Made by a program: the position numbers and the translations under genes
Shown here: in pieces, positions 1 to 6,910 of the stretch
How the letters are laid out: each line of letters begins with the position of its first letter
Numbering within the stretch: the stretch's first letter is position 1
The notes under the pieces: generated by a model
What the model saw: only the letters and a program-made list of their open reading frames with translations
What the model was told of the DNA's origin: nothing
The model's database searches: none
NCBI GenBank assembly: GCA_002358965.1
Contig: DEPW01000007.1
Coordinates: 1,229 to 11,694, forward strand
Direction: 5' to 3'
Length of the DNA stretch: 10,466 bases
Source of the DNA: Bacteroidales bacterium UBA3382
GTDB lineage: Bacteria > Bacteroidota > Bacteroidia > Bacteroidales > UBA932

Positions 1-722
1 TCATACATCAGGACGAGATCAACGCCGCCCTGTCGCAATTCGGCCGATGCGAAAGCGTGGATTTTGCAGACAATATCATCCGGCATACACTTGAGGCTTC
101 ATATGTTCCTCATGGAATCGAGCGTCTCGACCCGTCAAAAAGATATGTTTTCGTATCGAATCACCCCCTGGGCGGACTTGACGGCATGGTGCTTATTGCC
201 TGCATCGGGAAACGGTTCCGGGAAGTGCGCTTCGTAGTCAACGACCTGCTGATGTTCCTCAAGCCTCTCGCCCCGATATTCGTCCCGGTGAACAAATTCG
301 GGAAGACCGGCAGCGAGAGCGCAAAGGCAATTAACGAAGCCTTCGCTTCCGATGCCCAGATATTGTATTTTCCCGCCGGACTGTGTTCCAGGATGCAGAA
401 AGGCGGAATCAGCGACCTTCCGTGGAAAAACACCTTTTTGAAAAAGGCCAGGGAATACGGACGGGACATCGTGCCAGTCTATTTCGACGGAAGGAATTCG
501 GGATTCTTCTACCGGCTCGCCAAATTGCGGAAGTTCCTGGGAGTCAAATTCAATATCGAAATGATGTTCTTGCCGGACGAGATGTTCAGACAGAAAGGGA
601 AGAGCTTCGAACTGTATTTCGGGACACCTATCCCTATCGAATCCGTCGACTCTTCCAAAGGAACTAACGAATGGGTGAAAGCCATACGCGATACTACATA
701 CAGACTTAAACCGACAAAATGA
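1..722 (+). CDS. glsA: PlsC-like lysolipid O-acyltransferase, GlsA/OlsA-like (5' end cut off)
   Basis: A 1-acylglycerol-3-phosphate-type acyltransferase at the membrane. By analogy with Bacteroides glycine-lipid synthesis, it would add a second fatty acid by an ester bond to an N-acyl-(3-hydroxyacyl)glycine. Seen: the acyltransferase H-x4-D signature as NHPLGGLDG (His codon at 162-164), and a FPAGLCSR block (about nt 372-395) in the position of the FPEG substrate-binding motif. The frame is open from base 3 to the TGA at 720-722. The GTG at 57 is not a convincing start, because the upstream residues (IHQDEINAAL...) look like the normal N-terminal region of this family, so the true start lies left of the window. 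The stop overlaps the start of the next gene as ATGA (719-722), implying translational coupling. Plain phosphatidic-acid or ornithine-lipid synthesis is the alternative; the partner gene favours an aminolipid. Confidence 0.8.
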   Translation, partial: IHQDEINAALSQFGRCESVDFADNIIRHTLEASYVPHGIERLDPSKRYVFVSNHPLGGLDGMVLIACIGKRFREVRFVVNDLLMFLKPLAPIFVPVNKFGKTGSESAKAINEAFASDAQILYFPAGLCSRMQKGGISDLPWKNTFLKKAREYGRDIVPVYFDGRNSGFFYRLAKLRKFLGVKFNIEMMFLPDEMFRQKGKSFELYFGTPIPIESVDSSKGTNEWVKAIRDTTYRLKPTK

Positions 723-1759
723 AACCGTTGACAGCTCCAGTGGACAAAGATGTCCTAAAACAAGAACTTACCCGAGACAAACTGATAAGGTACACGAGGA
801 AAGGCGAAAACGAACTATATGAAATCACCGCCGCCGACTCTCCGAACGTAATGAGGGAAATAGGAAGACTCCGCGAACTCACATTCAGGGATGCCGGAGG
901 GGGTACCGGAGAAGAACTCGACATAGACCATTACGACACGGACAAGGAAAATCCTTACCGGCAGCTGATAGTCTGGGACCCCCACGACAACGAGATAATC
1001 GGAGGATACCGGTACATTTACGGCAAGGGAATAAGCGTGTCCGATCTCGCGACAAGCGAACTCTTCGAGTTTTCGGACCTGTTCGTGGAAAAATACTTGC
1101 CTCGCATGATAGAGCTGGGAAGGTCGTTCATCCAGCCCAACTACCAGGGGACGAAGCTCACACGCAAGGGGCTTTTCGCGCTGGACAATCTTTGGGACGG
1201 ACTTGGTGCATTGATAATGAAATATTCCGATTGCAAGTATTTCTTCGGGAAAGTCACAATGTACAGGAAATACAATGTCGAAGCGCGGAACATGCTCCTG
1301 AATTTCGCCAATAAATATTTTTCCGACCCGGACGGCATGGTACTCCCCATCGTCCCTATCGATTTCGACAAAGGCAATCCGAAATATGCGGAAATGTTCG
1401 ACGGCCTGGAATACAAGGACGCCTACAAAAGGCTCTCGCACGAGATAAAGGAAAAGGGCGAACACATACCACCGCTGTTCAATTCATATATGAACCTTTC
1501 GCCTACGATGAAGTCTTTCGGCACCGCCATAAACAGCAAGTTCGGGGATGTCGAGGAGACTGCGATACTCGTGACGATTCCGGATATCTTTCCGGAAAAA
1601 CTGGACAGGTACACTTCGCCGCTCGCACAATGGAGCCAACGGCTCAGATACCGGTGGTGGAAAGTGTCCGAAACCATTAAAAAAAGACGGTCTCCGAGAG
1701 GCCGGAGGTCTCCGAAGCCTCAAGAGGCGCGGCCTGCTCCTTCGGAACAATCAGAGTGA
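719..1759 (+). CDS. glsB: GNAT-fold N-acyltransferase, GlsB/OlsB-like ('hemolysin' family)
   Basis: A 346-residue protein resembling the Acetyltransf_5 family that includes OlsB and Bacteroides GlsB. Known for the family: transfer of a 3-hydroxyacyl chain from acyl-ACP to the amino group of glycine (GlsB) or ornithine (OlsB). Seen: an N-terminal stretch MREIGRLRELTFRDAGGGTG (about residues 45-64), the segment ELDIDHYD (66-73), then IIGGYRYIYG (93-102) and ELGRSFIQPNYQG (132-144), which form the acyl-transfer core. No signal peptide or membrane helix is apparent. The ATG at 719 overlaps the stop of the upstream acyltransferase. From about residue 320 the protein ends in a basic, Pro/Arg/Ser-rich tail (KKRRSPRGRRSPKPQEARPAPSEQSE). 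That tail is exactly the part overlapping the convergent SPOR gene, so it may be a lineage-specific extension with no role in catalysis. The glycine substrate is inferred from the likely phylum and the gene pairing. Confidence 0.78.
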   Translation: MKPLTAPVDKDVLKQELTRDKLIRYTRKGENELYEITAADSPNVMREIGRLRELTFRDAGGGTGEELDIDHYDTDKENPYRQLIVWDPHDNEIIGGYRYIYGKGISVSDLATSELFEFSDLFVEKYLPRMIELGRSFIQPNYQGTKLTRKGLFALDNLWDGLGALIMKYSDCKYFFGKVTMYRKYNVEARNMLLNFANKYFSDPDGMVLPIVPIDFDKGNPKYAEMFDGLEYKDAYKRLSHEIKEKGEHIPPLFNSYMNLSPTMKSFGTAINSKFGDVEETAILVTIPDIFPEKLDRYTSPLAQWSQRLRYRWWKVSETIKKRRSPRGRRSPKPQEARPAPSEQSE

Positions 1760-2378
1760 CAGTGTCGAGATAAACGGCATTGTCTCTGTCAAGCACCGGA
1801 TAGGCTATATCTTCCTTCACGAGGAATGCCGAAGGGTATATGCTCTTGATTGCAGACAGCTGCGACATGGCCTCGGAACGCGTGCGGAAATCGCCTACCG
1901 TCACTTTGAAATAAGGATTGACATAGCTGCGGTAGGTCTGCAAGTCCGGGAAAAGTGTCCGGAACTCTTTTTCGATGCGTTCCGACTCCGATCTTGCGTT
2001 CTGCCGGTTGTCAAAGAATATCCTGATACGGTATCCTTCCATTTTGCGTTCACCGTTGAGACGGATATGGCGTATCAGCGCCGTACGGACCGAAAGGCTC
2101 TGCCGCAGGTCCACGCCATCGAGCAACTCGAATATGTTCCTGCCTTCGAGCGCGGTATCCAGCAACGGCACACGCACATACATCACCGTATCCCTGAGAT
2201 CGAACATGGCCGTGTCGATACCGGCCGGCATGAGGGTATCATACTCCGCGACAGACAAAGTATCCCTCCGGACAGCCTCCCGGAGCAGCATCTGTCCGGA
2301 AGGAGAGCCAAGGACGAAATTACCGAACAGCAACGGCGATACGGCAGCGAACAAAATTACTGGACTCTTTATCTTCAT
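1677..2378 (-). CDS. Secreted SPOR-domain protein
   Basis: A 233-residue exported protein. Residues 1-24 form a signal peptide: short basic start (MKIK), hydrophobic core, possible cleavage around VLG-S at 24/25. A middle region without a recognised domain (30-110) is followed by a SPOR-like fold at about 115-190 (GYRIRIFFDNRQNARSESE ... NPYFKVTVGDFRTRSEA ... YPSAFLVKE). SPOR domains bind glycan strands of peptidoglycan that lack stem peptides, so a periplasmic, septum- or wall-associated role is expected; the precise job is unknown. The gene starts 1 base after the stop of the upstream lipoprotein gene, so the two are very probably co-transcribed. Its last 27 or so codons overlap the end of glsB on the opposite strand, and a T-run in the final Phe-Phe-stop codons may belong to a terminator. 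Confidence 0.82.
   Translation of the reverse strand: MKIKSPVILFAAVSPLLFGNFVLGSPSGQMLLREAVRRDTLSVAEYDTLMPAGIDTAMFDLRDTVMYVRVPLLDTALEGRNIFELLDGVDLRQSLSVRTALIRHIRLNGERKMEGYRIRIFFDNRQNARSESERIEKEFRTLFPDLQTYRSYVNPYFKVTVGDFRTRSEAMSQLSAIKSIYPSAFLVKEDIAYPVLDRDNAVYLDTVTLIVPKEQAAPLEASETSGLSETVFF
1679..1707 (-). terminator. Candidate intrinsic terminator inside the overlapping gene ends
   Basis: Read on the minus strand: CTCCG (1707-1703), loop GCCTCT, CGGAG (1696-1692), a 6-nt spacer, then seven T (1685-1679). The T-run encodes the last two Phe codons and the first base of the stop codon of the SPOR gene. A larger competing hairpin (1698-1707 with 1710-1721, 10 pairs and a 2-nt bulge) overlaps it. 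The stem is short, so terminator strength is uncertain. No T-run follows in the + direction. Confidence 0.45.
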
Positions 2379-2379
2379 C

Positions 2380-2850
2380 TTACAAATAGGACATTAATTC
2401 GCTCAATTTCACATCGCGAAAGCGCAAAGTATATTTTCCTCCTTTGGACATCTTGATCTTTATGGCCATGTCTACCGTTATATCGTCGGCTTTCCCGAAA
2501 GAGGATACAAGTCCGAGCATCTCGAATGGCGAAACGCTGTCCGCCAATGAAAGCTCTAACGGGAAGAGGCAGTCCTCGGAACTGCCGCACGGCACTCTTA
2601 CCGGAGTGTCCATATTGATCAGGGCAAGGTCTTTGCCCCCTTTCTCCATAGTCCCCTTGATCGATGTTACGGTAAAGTCCCTGGCAGGATTGTCGATAGA
2701 CAGGCTTACACCGGCCTTGACTCCGGTAAAACCGATGTTTTCCAATTCGGCTATCCGGTAATCCGTCACCCTGATATCGCGCATCTTCGTACAGGATGCC
2801 GAAAGAATCAGGAGAGGAAAAATCAAAACAAGCAGAAATCTTCTCATCAT
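2380..2850 (-). CDS. Putative lipoprotein with LEA14/WHy-like domain
   Basis: A 156-residue protein, family not firmly recognised. The start is placed at the ATG pair 2850/2847, because MMRRFLLVLIFPLLILSASC is a lipoprotein signal: basic residues, a hydrophobic stretch, and a Cys at residue 20 as the lipidation site. The frame is open further upstream, but that part runs through the promoter region and into miaB. The residue before the lipobox core is Ser rather than Leu/Val, so the lipobox (SAS-C) is weak but tolerable. The mature part is predicted to be beta-rich. Its repeated pattern of paired hydrophobics, including VSLSIDNPARDFTVTSIKGTMEKGGK, resembles LEA type 2/WHy domains. No Shine-Dalgarno is visible, as usual in Bacteroidota. 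It is followed 1 base later by the SPOR gene, suggesting a shared envelope function. Confidence 0.72.
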   Translation of the reverse strand: MMRRFLLVLIFPLLILSASCTKMRDIRVTDYRIAELENIGFTGVKAGVSLSIDNPARDFTVTSIKGTMEKGGKDLALINMDTPVRVPCGSSEDCLFPLELSLADSVSPFEMLGLVSSFGKADDITVDMAIKIKMSKGGKYTLRFRDVKLSELMSYL

Positions 2851-2870
2851 ACCATTAATCTCATAACCGG

Positions 2871-2878
2871 CAAAGTTA
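2871..2878 (-). promoter_or_regulatory. -7 promoter element for the lipoprotein-SPOR operon
   Basis: The minus strand reads TAACTTTG, a perfect match to the Bacteroidetes TAnnTTTG -7 box, 20 bases before the ATG at 2850. I see no clear TTTG at the expected -33 distance, so support rests on the -7 match and position. Confidence 0.5.
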
Positions 2879-2901
2879 GCACAAAATCGGAAGTTTCTGC
2901 G

Positions 2902-2909
2902 TATATTTG
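2902..2909 (+). promoter_or_regulatory. -7 promoter element for miaB
   Basis: TATATTTG matches TAnnTTTG exactly and lies 26 bases before the miaB ATG, implying a leader of roughly 20 nt. The -33 element is weak (only GTTAG in the neighbourhood). Its spacer region coincides with that of the divergent lipoprotein promoter. Confidence 0.5.
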
Positions 2910-2935
2910 CATGATTTTGCAAGCTTTTTAGCATC

Positions 2936-4318
2936 ATGGACAATAGATACAAATCCGTCAGGCCCATTGCCGGCAGCGACAGGCCTGGCGCATACATAGA
3001 GACTTACGGCTGTCAGATGAATGTCAACGACAGCGAGGTGATACTGTCGATACTCGAAGACAACGGGTACGCACTGTGCGAGGAAATGGACAAGGCCTCG
3101 CTTGTCATCATCAACACCTGCGCCATCAGGGACAACGCCGAACAAAGGATATGGGGAAGACTGGATATCTTCCGTCAGCTCAAGAAGAAGCATCCGGTCA
3201 CGGTATGCATCGTAGGCTGCATGGCCGAAAGGCTGAAAGACAAGCTCCTTGAACATCCGGCGGTAGACATCGTGGCCGGACCGGACTCTTACCGCGAACT
3301 GCCAGGACTGATACGGAGGCTTTCGGAAAGCGGAGGCGAAAAGCAGATCAATGTCATCCTTTCGGCCGAAGAGACATATGCCGACATATCGCCGGTCCGA
3401 ATGGACAAGAACGGCGTATCCGCCTACATATCCATCATGAGGGGCTGCGACAATGTATGCTCCTACTGCGTCGTACCATATACGAGAGGCCGCGAACGGA
3501 GCAGGGACTTCCGCTCCATCCTCAGAGAGGCCGCGGAACTCGCCGCAAACGGATACAAGGAAATCAATCTGCTCGGCCAGAATGTGGATTCGTATCGGTG
3601 GTCGGAGGCACCGGCTACGGGAAGCGACAGGGCAGCCGTGGATTTTGCCGCCCTTCTGAGCATGGTGGCGGAAGCGAATCCGGAAATCAGGATACGCTTT
3701 TCGACATCGCATCCGAAAGACATCAGCGACGAAGTACTCCATGCCATGGCCGCCCATGAAAATATCTGCAAGCATATCCATCTTCCGGTACAGTCCGGAA
3801 GCAGCAGGATGCTGGAGCTGATGCGCCGCAAATACGACAGGGAATGGTATCTGGAACGCATCGGGAAAATCAGGGAAATACTGCCGGGATGTTCCATAAC
3901 CACCGACATCATCGCGGGATTCTGCAGCGAAACGGAAGAAGACCACCGGGAAACGCTCTCGCTCATGGAAGAAGTCCGTTTCGACGGGGCCTTCATGTTC
4001 CAATATTCAGAGCGTCCGGGAACGCTCGCCGCACGCAGATATGCCGACGATGTGCCTGCGGAAACGAAGACACGCCGGCTTAACGAAATCATCCAGTTGC
4101 AAAACCGCATATCGCTTGAGAACAACAGGCGCGAAAAGGGCCGGCGCATGACAGTACTGATAGAAGGAAGATCCAAACGAAACGAGGCCGACCTTCTCGG
4201 CAGGACTTCCGGCAACAAAGTATGCATCTTCCCGTCGGGGGGACACCGGATCGGGCAATACGCCCAAGTCGAGGTTTACGACTGCACCTCGGCAACCTTG
4301 ATGGCACAAGCTTTATAA
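2936..4318 (+). CDS. miaB: tRNA-2-methylthio-N6-dimethylallyladenosine synthase MiaB
   Basis: A cytoplasmic radical-SAM methylthiotransferase of 460 residues, normal for the family. It inserts a methylthio group at C2 of i6A37 in tRNAs reading UNN codons, using SAM and an auxiliary iron-sulfur cluster as sulfur source. Seen in order: an N-terminal MTTase domain with the three auxiliary-cluster cysteines C26 (YGCQMN), C62 (NTCAIR) and C95 (GCMAER); the radical-SAM CxxxCxxC as RGCDNVCSYC (C171, C175, C178) followed by VPYTRGRERSR; and a C-terminal TRAM domain from about residue 395 for tRNA binding. The ATG at 2936 gives a short N-terminal lead before the MTTase domain. The RGRERSR stretch and overall layout favour MiaB over MtaB or RimO. 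It is divergent from the lipoprotein operon and 31 bases upstream of osmC, with which it may be co-transcribed. Confidence 0.95.
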   Translation: MDNRYKSVRPIAGSDRPGAYIETYGCQMNVNDSEVILSILEDNGYALCEEMDKASLVIINTCAIRDNAEQRIWGRLDIFRQLKKKHPVTVCIVGCMAERLKDKLLEHPAVDIVAGPDSYRELPGLIRRLSESGGEKQINVILSAEETYADISPVRMDKNGVSAYISIMRGCDNVCSYCVVPYTRGRERSRDFRSILREAAELAANGYKEINLLGQNVDSYRWSEAPATGSDRAAVDFAALLSMVAEANPEIRIRFSTSHPKDISDEVLHAMAAHENICKHIHLPVQSGSSRMLELMRRKYDREWYLERIGKIREILPGCSITTDIIAGFCSETEEDHRETLSLMEEVRFDGAFMFQYSERPGTLAARRYADDVPAETKTRRLNEIIQLQNRISLENNRREKGRRMTVLIEGRSKRNEADLLGRTSGNKVCIFPSGGHRIGQYAQVEVYDCTSATLMAQAL

Positions 4319-4336
4319 GACATAAACCATTTAAAC

Positions 4337-4344
4337 AAAGGAGG
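4337..4344 (+). promoter_or_regulatory. Strong Shine-Dalgarno site of the OsmC-family gene
   Basis: AAAGGAGG, 5 bases before the ATG at 4350. Near-complete anti-16S complementarity is unusual in Bacteroidota, and I see nothing comparable before the other genes here. It fixes the start of the downstream gene. Confidence 0.75.
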
Positions 4345-4349
4345 ATATC

Positions 4350-4757
4350 ATGACAAAAATGAGAAGCGTCTATCTCGGCGGATTCCGTACTGAAATCGAA
4401 CATCTGCAATCGGGCAACAAAGTCATAACCGACGCTCCGCTCGACAATCACGGCAAAGGCGAATTTTTCTCGCCTACCGACCTTTTCGCATCATCGCTTG
4501 CAAGCTGCATGCTCACAATCATGGGGCAATCGGCAGAGGCCCACGGCTTCGACATAGACGGCACAAAGATCGAAATCGAAAAGAGAATGGGGACCAATCC
4601 GCGCAGGGTGGTCGAAATCGATATCGACATCTATTTTCCTGAAGGATCGAACTATTCAGACAAGGAAAAACGCTTCATCGAAGCAGCCGTCAACGGATGT
4701 CCGGTATCCAACAGCCTCAACCCGGAAATCGAAAAGAAGATAGTTTACCACTATTAG
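4350..4757 (+). CDS. OsmC/Ohr-family thiol peroxidase-like protein
   Basis: A 135-residue cytoplasmic protein of the OsmC superfamily. Characterised members reduce organic hydroperoxides with a pair of reactive cysteines and are usually homodimers. Both cysteines are present: C53 in ASSLASCMLT and C117 in VNGCPVSNSL. The FSPTDLFASSLASCM block and the C-terminal NGCPVSNSLNP block are typical of the OsmC-like (YhfA-type) group rather than classical Ohr. The start is fixed by a strong Shine-Dalgarno. It lies 31 bases after miaB with no terminator visible between, so read-through from miaB is likely. Its actual substrate cannot be told from sequence. Confidence 0.88.
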   Translation: MTKMRSVYLGGFRTEIEHLQSGNKVITDAPLDNHGKGEFFSPTDLFASSLASCMLTIMGQSAEAHGFDIDGTKIEIEKRMGTNPRRVVEIDIDIYFPEGSNYSDKEKRFIEAAVNGCPVSNSLNPEIEKKIVYHY

Positions 4758-4781
4758 TGTCCGGAAAACCGCCACGACCGA

Positions 4782-4819
4782 GACAAAGCCGGCCCGACAA
4801 CTTTCGAGCCGGCTTTGTC
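4782..4819. terminator. Bidirectional terminator hairpin, osmC / M3 peptidase junction
   Basis: A perfect 12-bp inverted repeat, GACAAAGCCGGC (4782-4793) and GCCGGCTTTGTC (4808-4819), with a 14-nt loop, lies between two convergent genes. It starts 24 bases after the osmC stop and 10 bases beyond the peptidase stop. There is no long T-run, but the stem itself ends in TTTGTC on either strand. Position and stability make a shared transcription end likely. Confidence 0.75.
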
Positions 4820-4828
4820 GCATGAGGA

Positions 4829-6910
4829 CTACCGTGCGCTGCGATTTCCGCCGCCGTCCAGCCCCGATCTGCGCATGAGAGCGTCTGAAAGAGCTTCCCT
4901 GCCGCGGAATCTGCGATACATTTCGCCTGCATCTTCAGTCCCTCCTTTCGAAAGGATCTCGTTCCGCAAGGAAGCCGCCACCTCCGTACTGAACACGCCT
5001 TTCTCCTCGAAAAGCGAAAAAGCATCGGCTTCCAGCACCTCCGCCCATTTGTACGAATAATACCCGGCCGAATACCCTCCGTCGAAAATGTGCGAAAAAG
5101 AAGGAGAAAACGCCGTACCGTCGATCTGAGGCAACACCGATATGTCCTTCAGCACATCATGTTCGAAACGCATTATGCCTTCGGTGCGTCCGTCCAACGC
5201 CTCGAACGACCCCGAGGCATACCAGGCCATGTCGAGCAGGCCGAAAGACAACTGGCGCAATTGCGAATAACCGGCGAGACAGTTCTTGGATTCGATAATC
5301 TTCGAGACCAGCTCCGGCGGAATGGTCTGTCCTGTCATATAATGCTTCGCGAAAAGATTCAGGAATTCCGGCTCGAAGGCCCAGTTTTCCATGAGCTGCG
5401 AAGGGAATTCCACAAAATCCCACGGGACATTGGTCCCTGATACCGAAGAGTAAGTACATTGCGACAAAGTCTCATGCAACGAATGTCCGAACTCGTGGAG
5501 CAATGTGGTGACCTCCGAATGAGTCAGCAACGACGGTTTCGAAGCCGTCGGTTTTGTAAAATTGGTCACAATGCTTATCAAAGGCCTATGGTCCTTCCCC
5601 CCGATCACATATTGCCCCCGGAAAGGATTCATCCATGCGCCGGAGTTCTTGTTGGCCCTCGGGAAGAAATCCATGTAGAGCAAAGACAGATGCCTTCCAT
5701 CGGCATCCTTCACATCGTAGACCTTTACATCTTCATGATATACCGGAAGGTCCGGACACTCTTCGAATGAAAGGCCGAACAGCCGGCCTGCCAAAGCGAA
5801 AGCCGCATGCACGACACTCTGCAGCTCGAAATAAGGCTTGAGCTCTTCTTCTTTCAGGGAAAAGAGGGTCTCTCTGTATTTTTCGGCCCAATACTGGAAA
5901 TCCCACGGCATCATCTCACCTGAAAATCCGCGCGAAACCGCAAAAGAAGCTATCTCCGCCACTTCCTTACGGGCGTAAGGAAGGGTCTTGGCCGTCAAAT
6001 CCGCCAGAAAGGCATTCACGGTCTGCTTGTTCCGGGCCATCCTCTCTTCCAGCGCATAATCGGCATAAGTCCCATAACCGAGCAACCGTGCAATCTCGCT
6101 CTTGAGCCGGACTATCTTCAACAGCACCGGGCAATTGTCATATTTCCCCCCGAAGGCTTTGGTGTTGGCCGCCATCCACATCCTGCGCCTCAGCTCCCTG
6201 ACGCTGCAAAACTTCATGAAAGGCCCCATGCTGGCATGTTGCAGCGTAAATACCCAGCCTTCAAGCCCTCTTGCACGAGCTTCATCAGCAGCGGCCTCCC
6301 TGACATATTCCGGAAGTCCGTCCAGATCCTGCTGCCGGACAAGATGCAACATGTAGTCGTTGGTGGCATCCAACAGATTCTTCTCAAATGCCAGCCGGGC
6401 CAAAGAAAGCTCTTCCGACAGCTTCCCGAACCTCTCTTTGTCTTCTCCTTCGAGATTAGCTCCGCTACGGACGAAACAATCGTATGTCTTCTTCAGAAGC
6501 ATGGACTCCTCTTCATTCAATGCCAGCCTTTCACGCCTTTCATAAACGCTTTTCACGCGTGAAAACAGCTCTGGGTTCATATAAACATACAGCGAGTATT
6601 CCGTCATCATCGGAGCCGCTCTTTCGGCTATCTCCCTGATTCCTTCGCTCGTACATGCCGAATTAAGATTGTAGAATATCCCGGCCACCCAGTCAAGGGT
6701 TTTCCCCGAACGGTCCAGGGCGGCGATAGTGTTTTCGAAATCGGGCTCTTCAGGATTCGAGACGATCCTGTCCGTTTCCTCTTTCGCCATGGATATGGCC
6801 TTTTGGAAAGCCGGAAGGAAATGCTCTTCCTCCATACTGTCGAAGGCAGGCGCCCCATACCGGAGGGGCGAACTGCAAAGAAGTGGGTTGTCTGTCGCAA
6901 TATCTGTCAT
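4829..6910 (-). CDS. dcp: M3-family zinc metallopeptidase (peptidyl-dipeptidase Dcp / oligopeptidase A-like)
   Basis: A 693-residue thimet-oligopeptidase-type enzyme, close to the usual 680 or so for Dcp and PrlC. It cleaves short peptides during peptide turnover. Seen: a helical N-terminal half; the zinc motif HEFGH (H472, E473, H476); and the third ligand E501 in FVEFPSQLMENW, 29 residues after the first His as in thimet oligopeptidase. Near the C-terminus, FDGGYSAGYYSYKWAEVLEADAF (609-631) carries the conserved Tyr/Gly-rich substrate loop. No signal peptide is seen, so a cytoplasmic location is expected. The ATG at 6910 overlaps the stop of the upstream zinc-ribbon gene by 4 nt (translational coupling). 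Dcp and PrlC are hard to separate by eye; the symbol is a best guess, the M3 family is certain. Confidence 0.93.
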   Translation of the reverse strand: MTDIATDNPLLCSSPLRYGAPAFDSMEEEHFLPAFQKAISMAKEETDRIVSNPEEPDFENTIAALDRSGKTLDWVAGIFYNLNSACTSEGIREIAERAAPMMTEYSLYVYMNPELFSRVKSVYERRERLALNEEESMLLKKTYDCFVRSGANLEGEDKERFGKLSEELSLARLAFEKNLLDATNDYMLHLVRQQDLDGLPEYVREAAADEARARGLEGWVFTLQHASMGPFMKFCSVRELRRRMWMAANTKAFGGKYDNCPVLLKIVRLKSEIARLLGYGTYADYALEERMARNKQTVNAFLADLTAKTLPYARKEVAEIASFAVSRGFSGEMMPWDFQYWAEKYRETLFSLKEEELKPYFELQSVVHAAFALAGRLFGLSFEECPDLPVYHEDVKVYDVKDADGRHLSLLYMDFFPRANKNSGAWMNPFRGQYVIGGKDHRPLISIVTNFTKPTASKPSLLTHSEVTTLLHEFGHSLHETLSQCTYSSVSGTNVPWDFVEFPSQLMENWAFEPEFLNLFAKHYMTGQTIPPELVSKIIESKNCLAGYSQLRQLSFGLLDMAWYASGSFEALDGRTEGIMRFEHDVLKDISVLPQIDGTAFSPSFSHIFDGGYSAGYYSYKWAEVLEADAFSLFEEKGVFSTEVAASLRNEILSKGGTEDAGEMYRRFRGREALSDALMRRSGLDGGGNRSAR

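Noticed and set aside
815..1465. 216-residue minus-strand frame opposite glsB
   Set aside because: A shadow of a well-supported acyltransferase gene, with no motif or plausible start signal.
2851..2997. N-terminal extension of the lipoprotein by 49 residues
   Set aside because: It would bury the lipoprotein signal peptide inside the protein and overlap the divergent miaB start. The ATG at 2850 begins a proper signal sequence.
2876..4003. 375-residue open frame on the minus strand antisense to miaB
   Set aside because: It lies opposite a certain miaB, shows no recognisable domain, and its composition (runs of His/Arg/Phe/Val) is that of a codon-bias shadow. It also covers the divergent promoter region.
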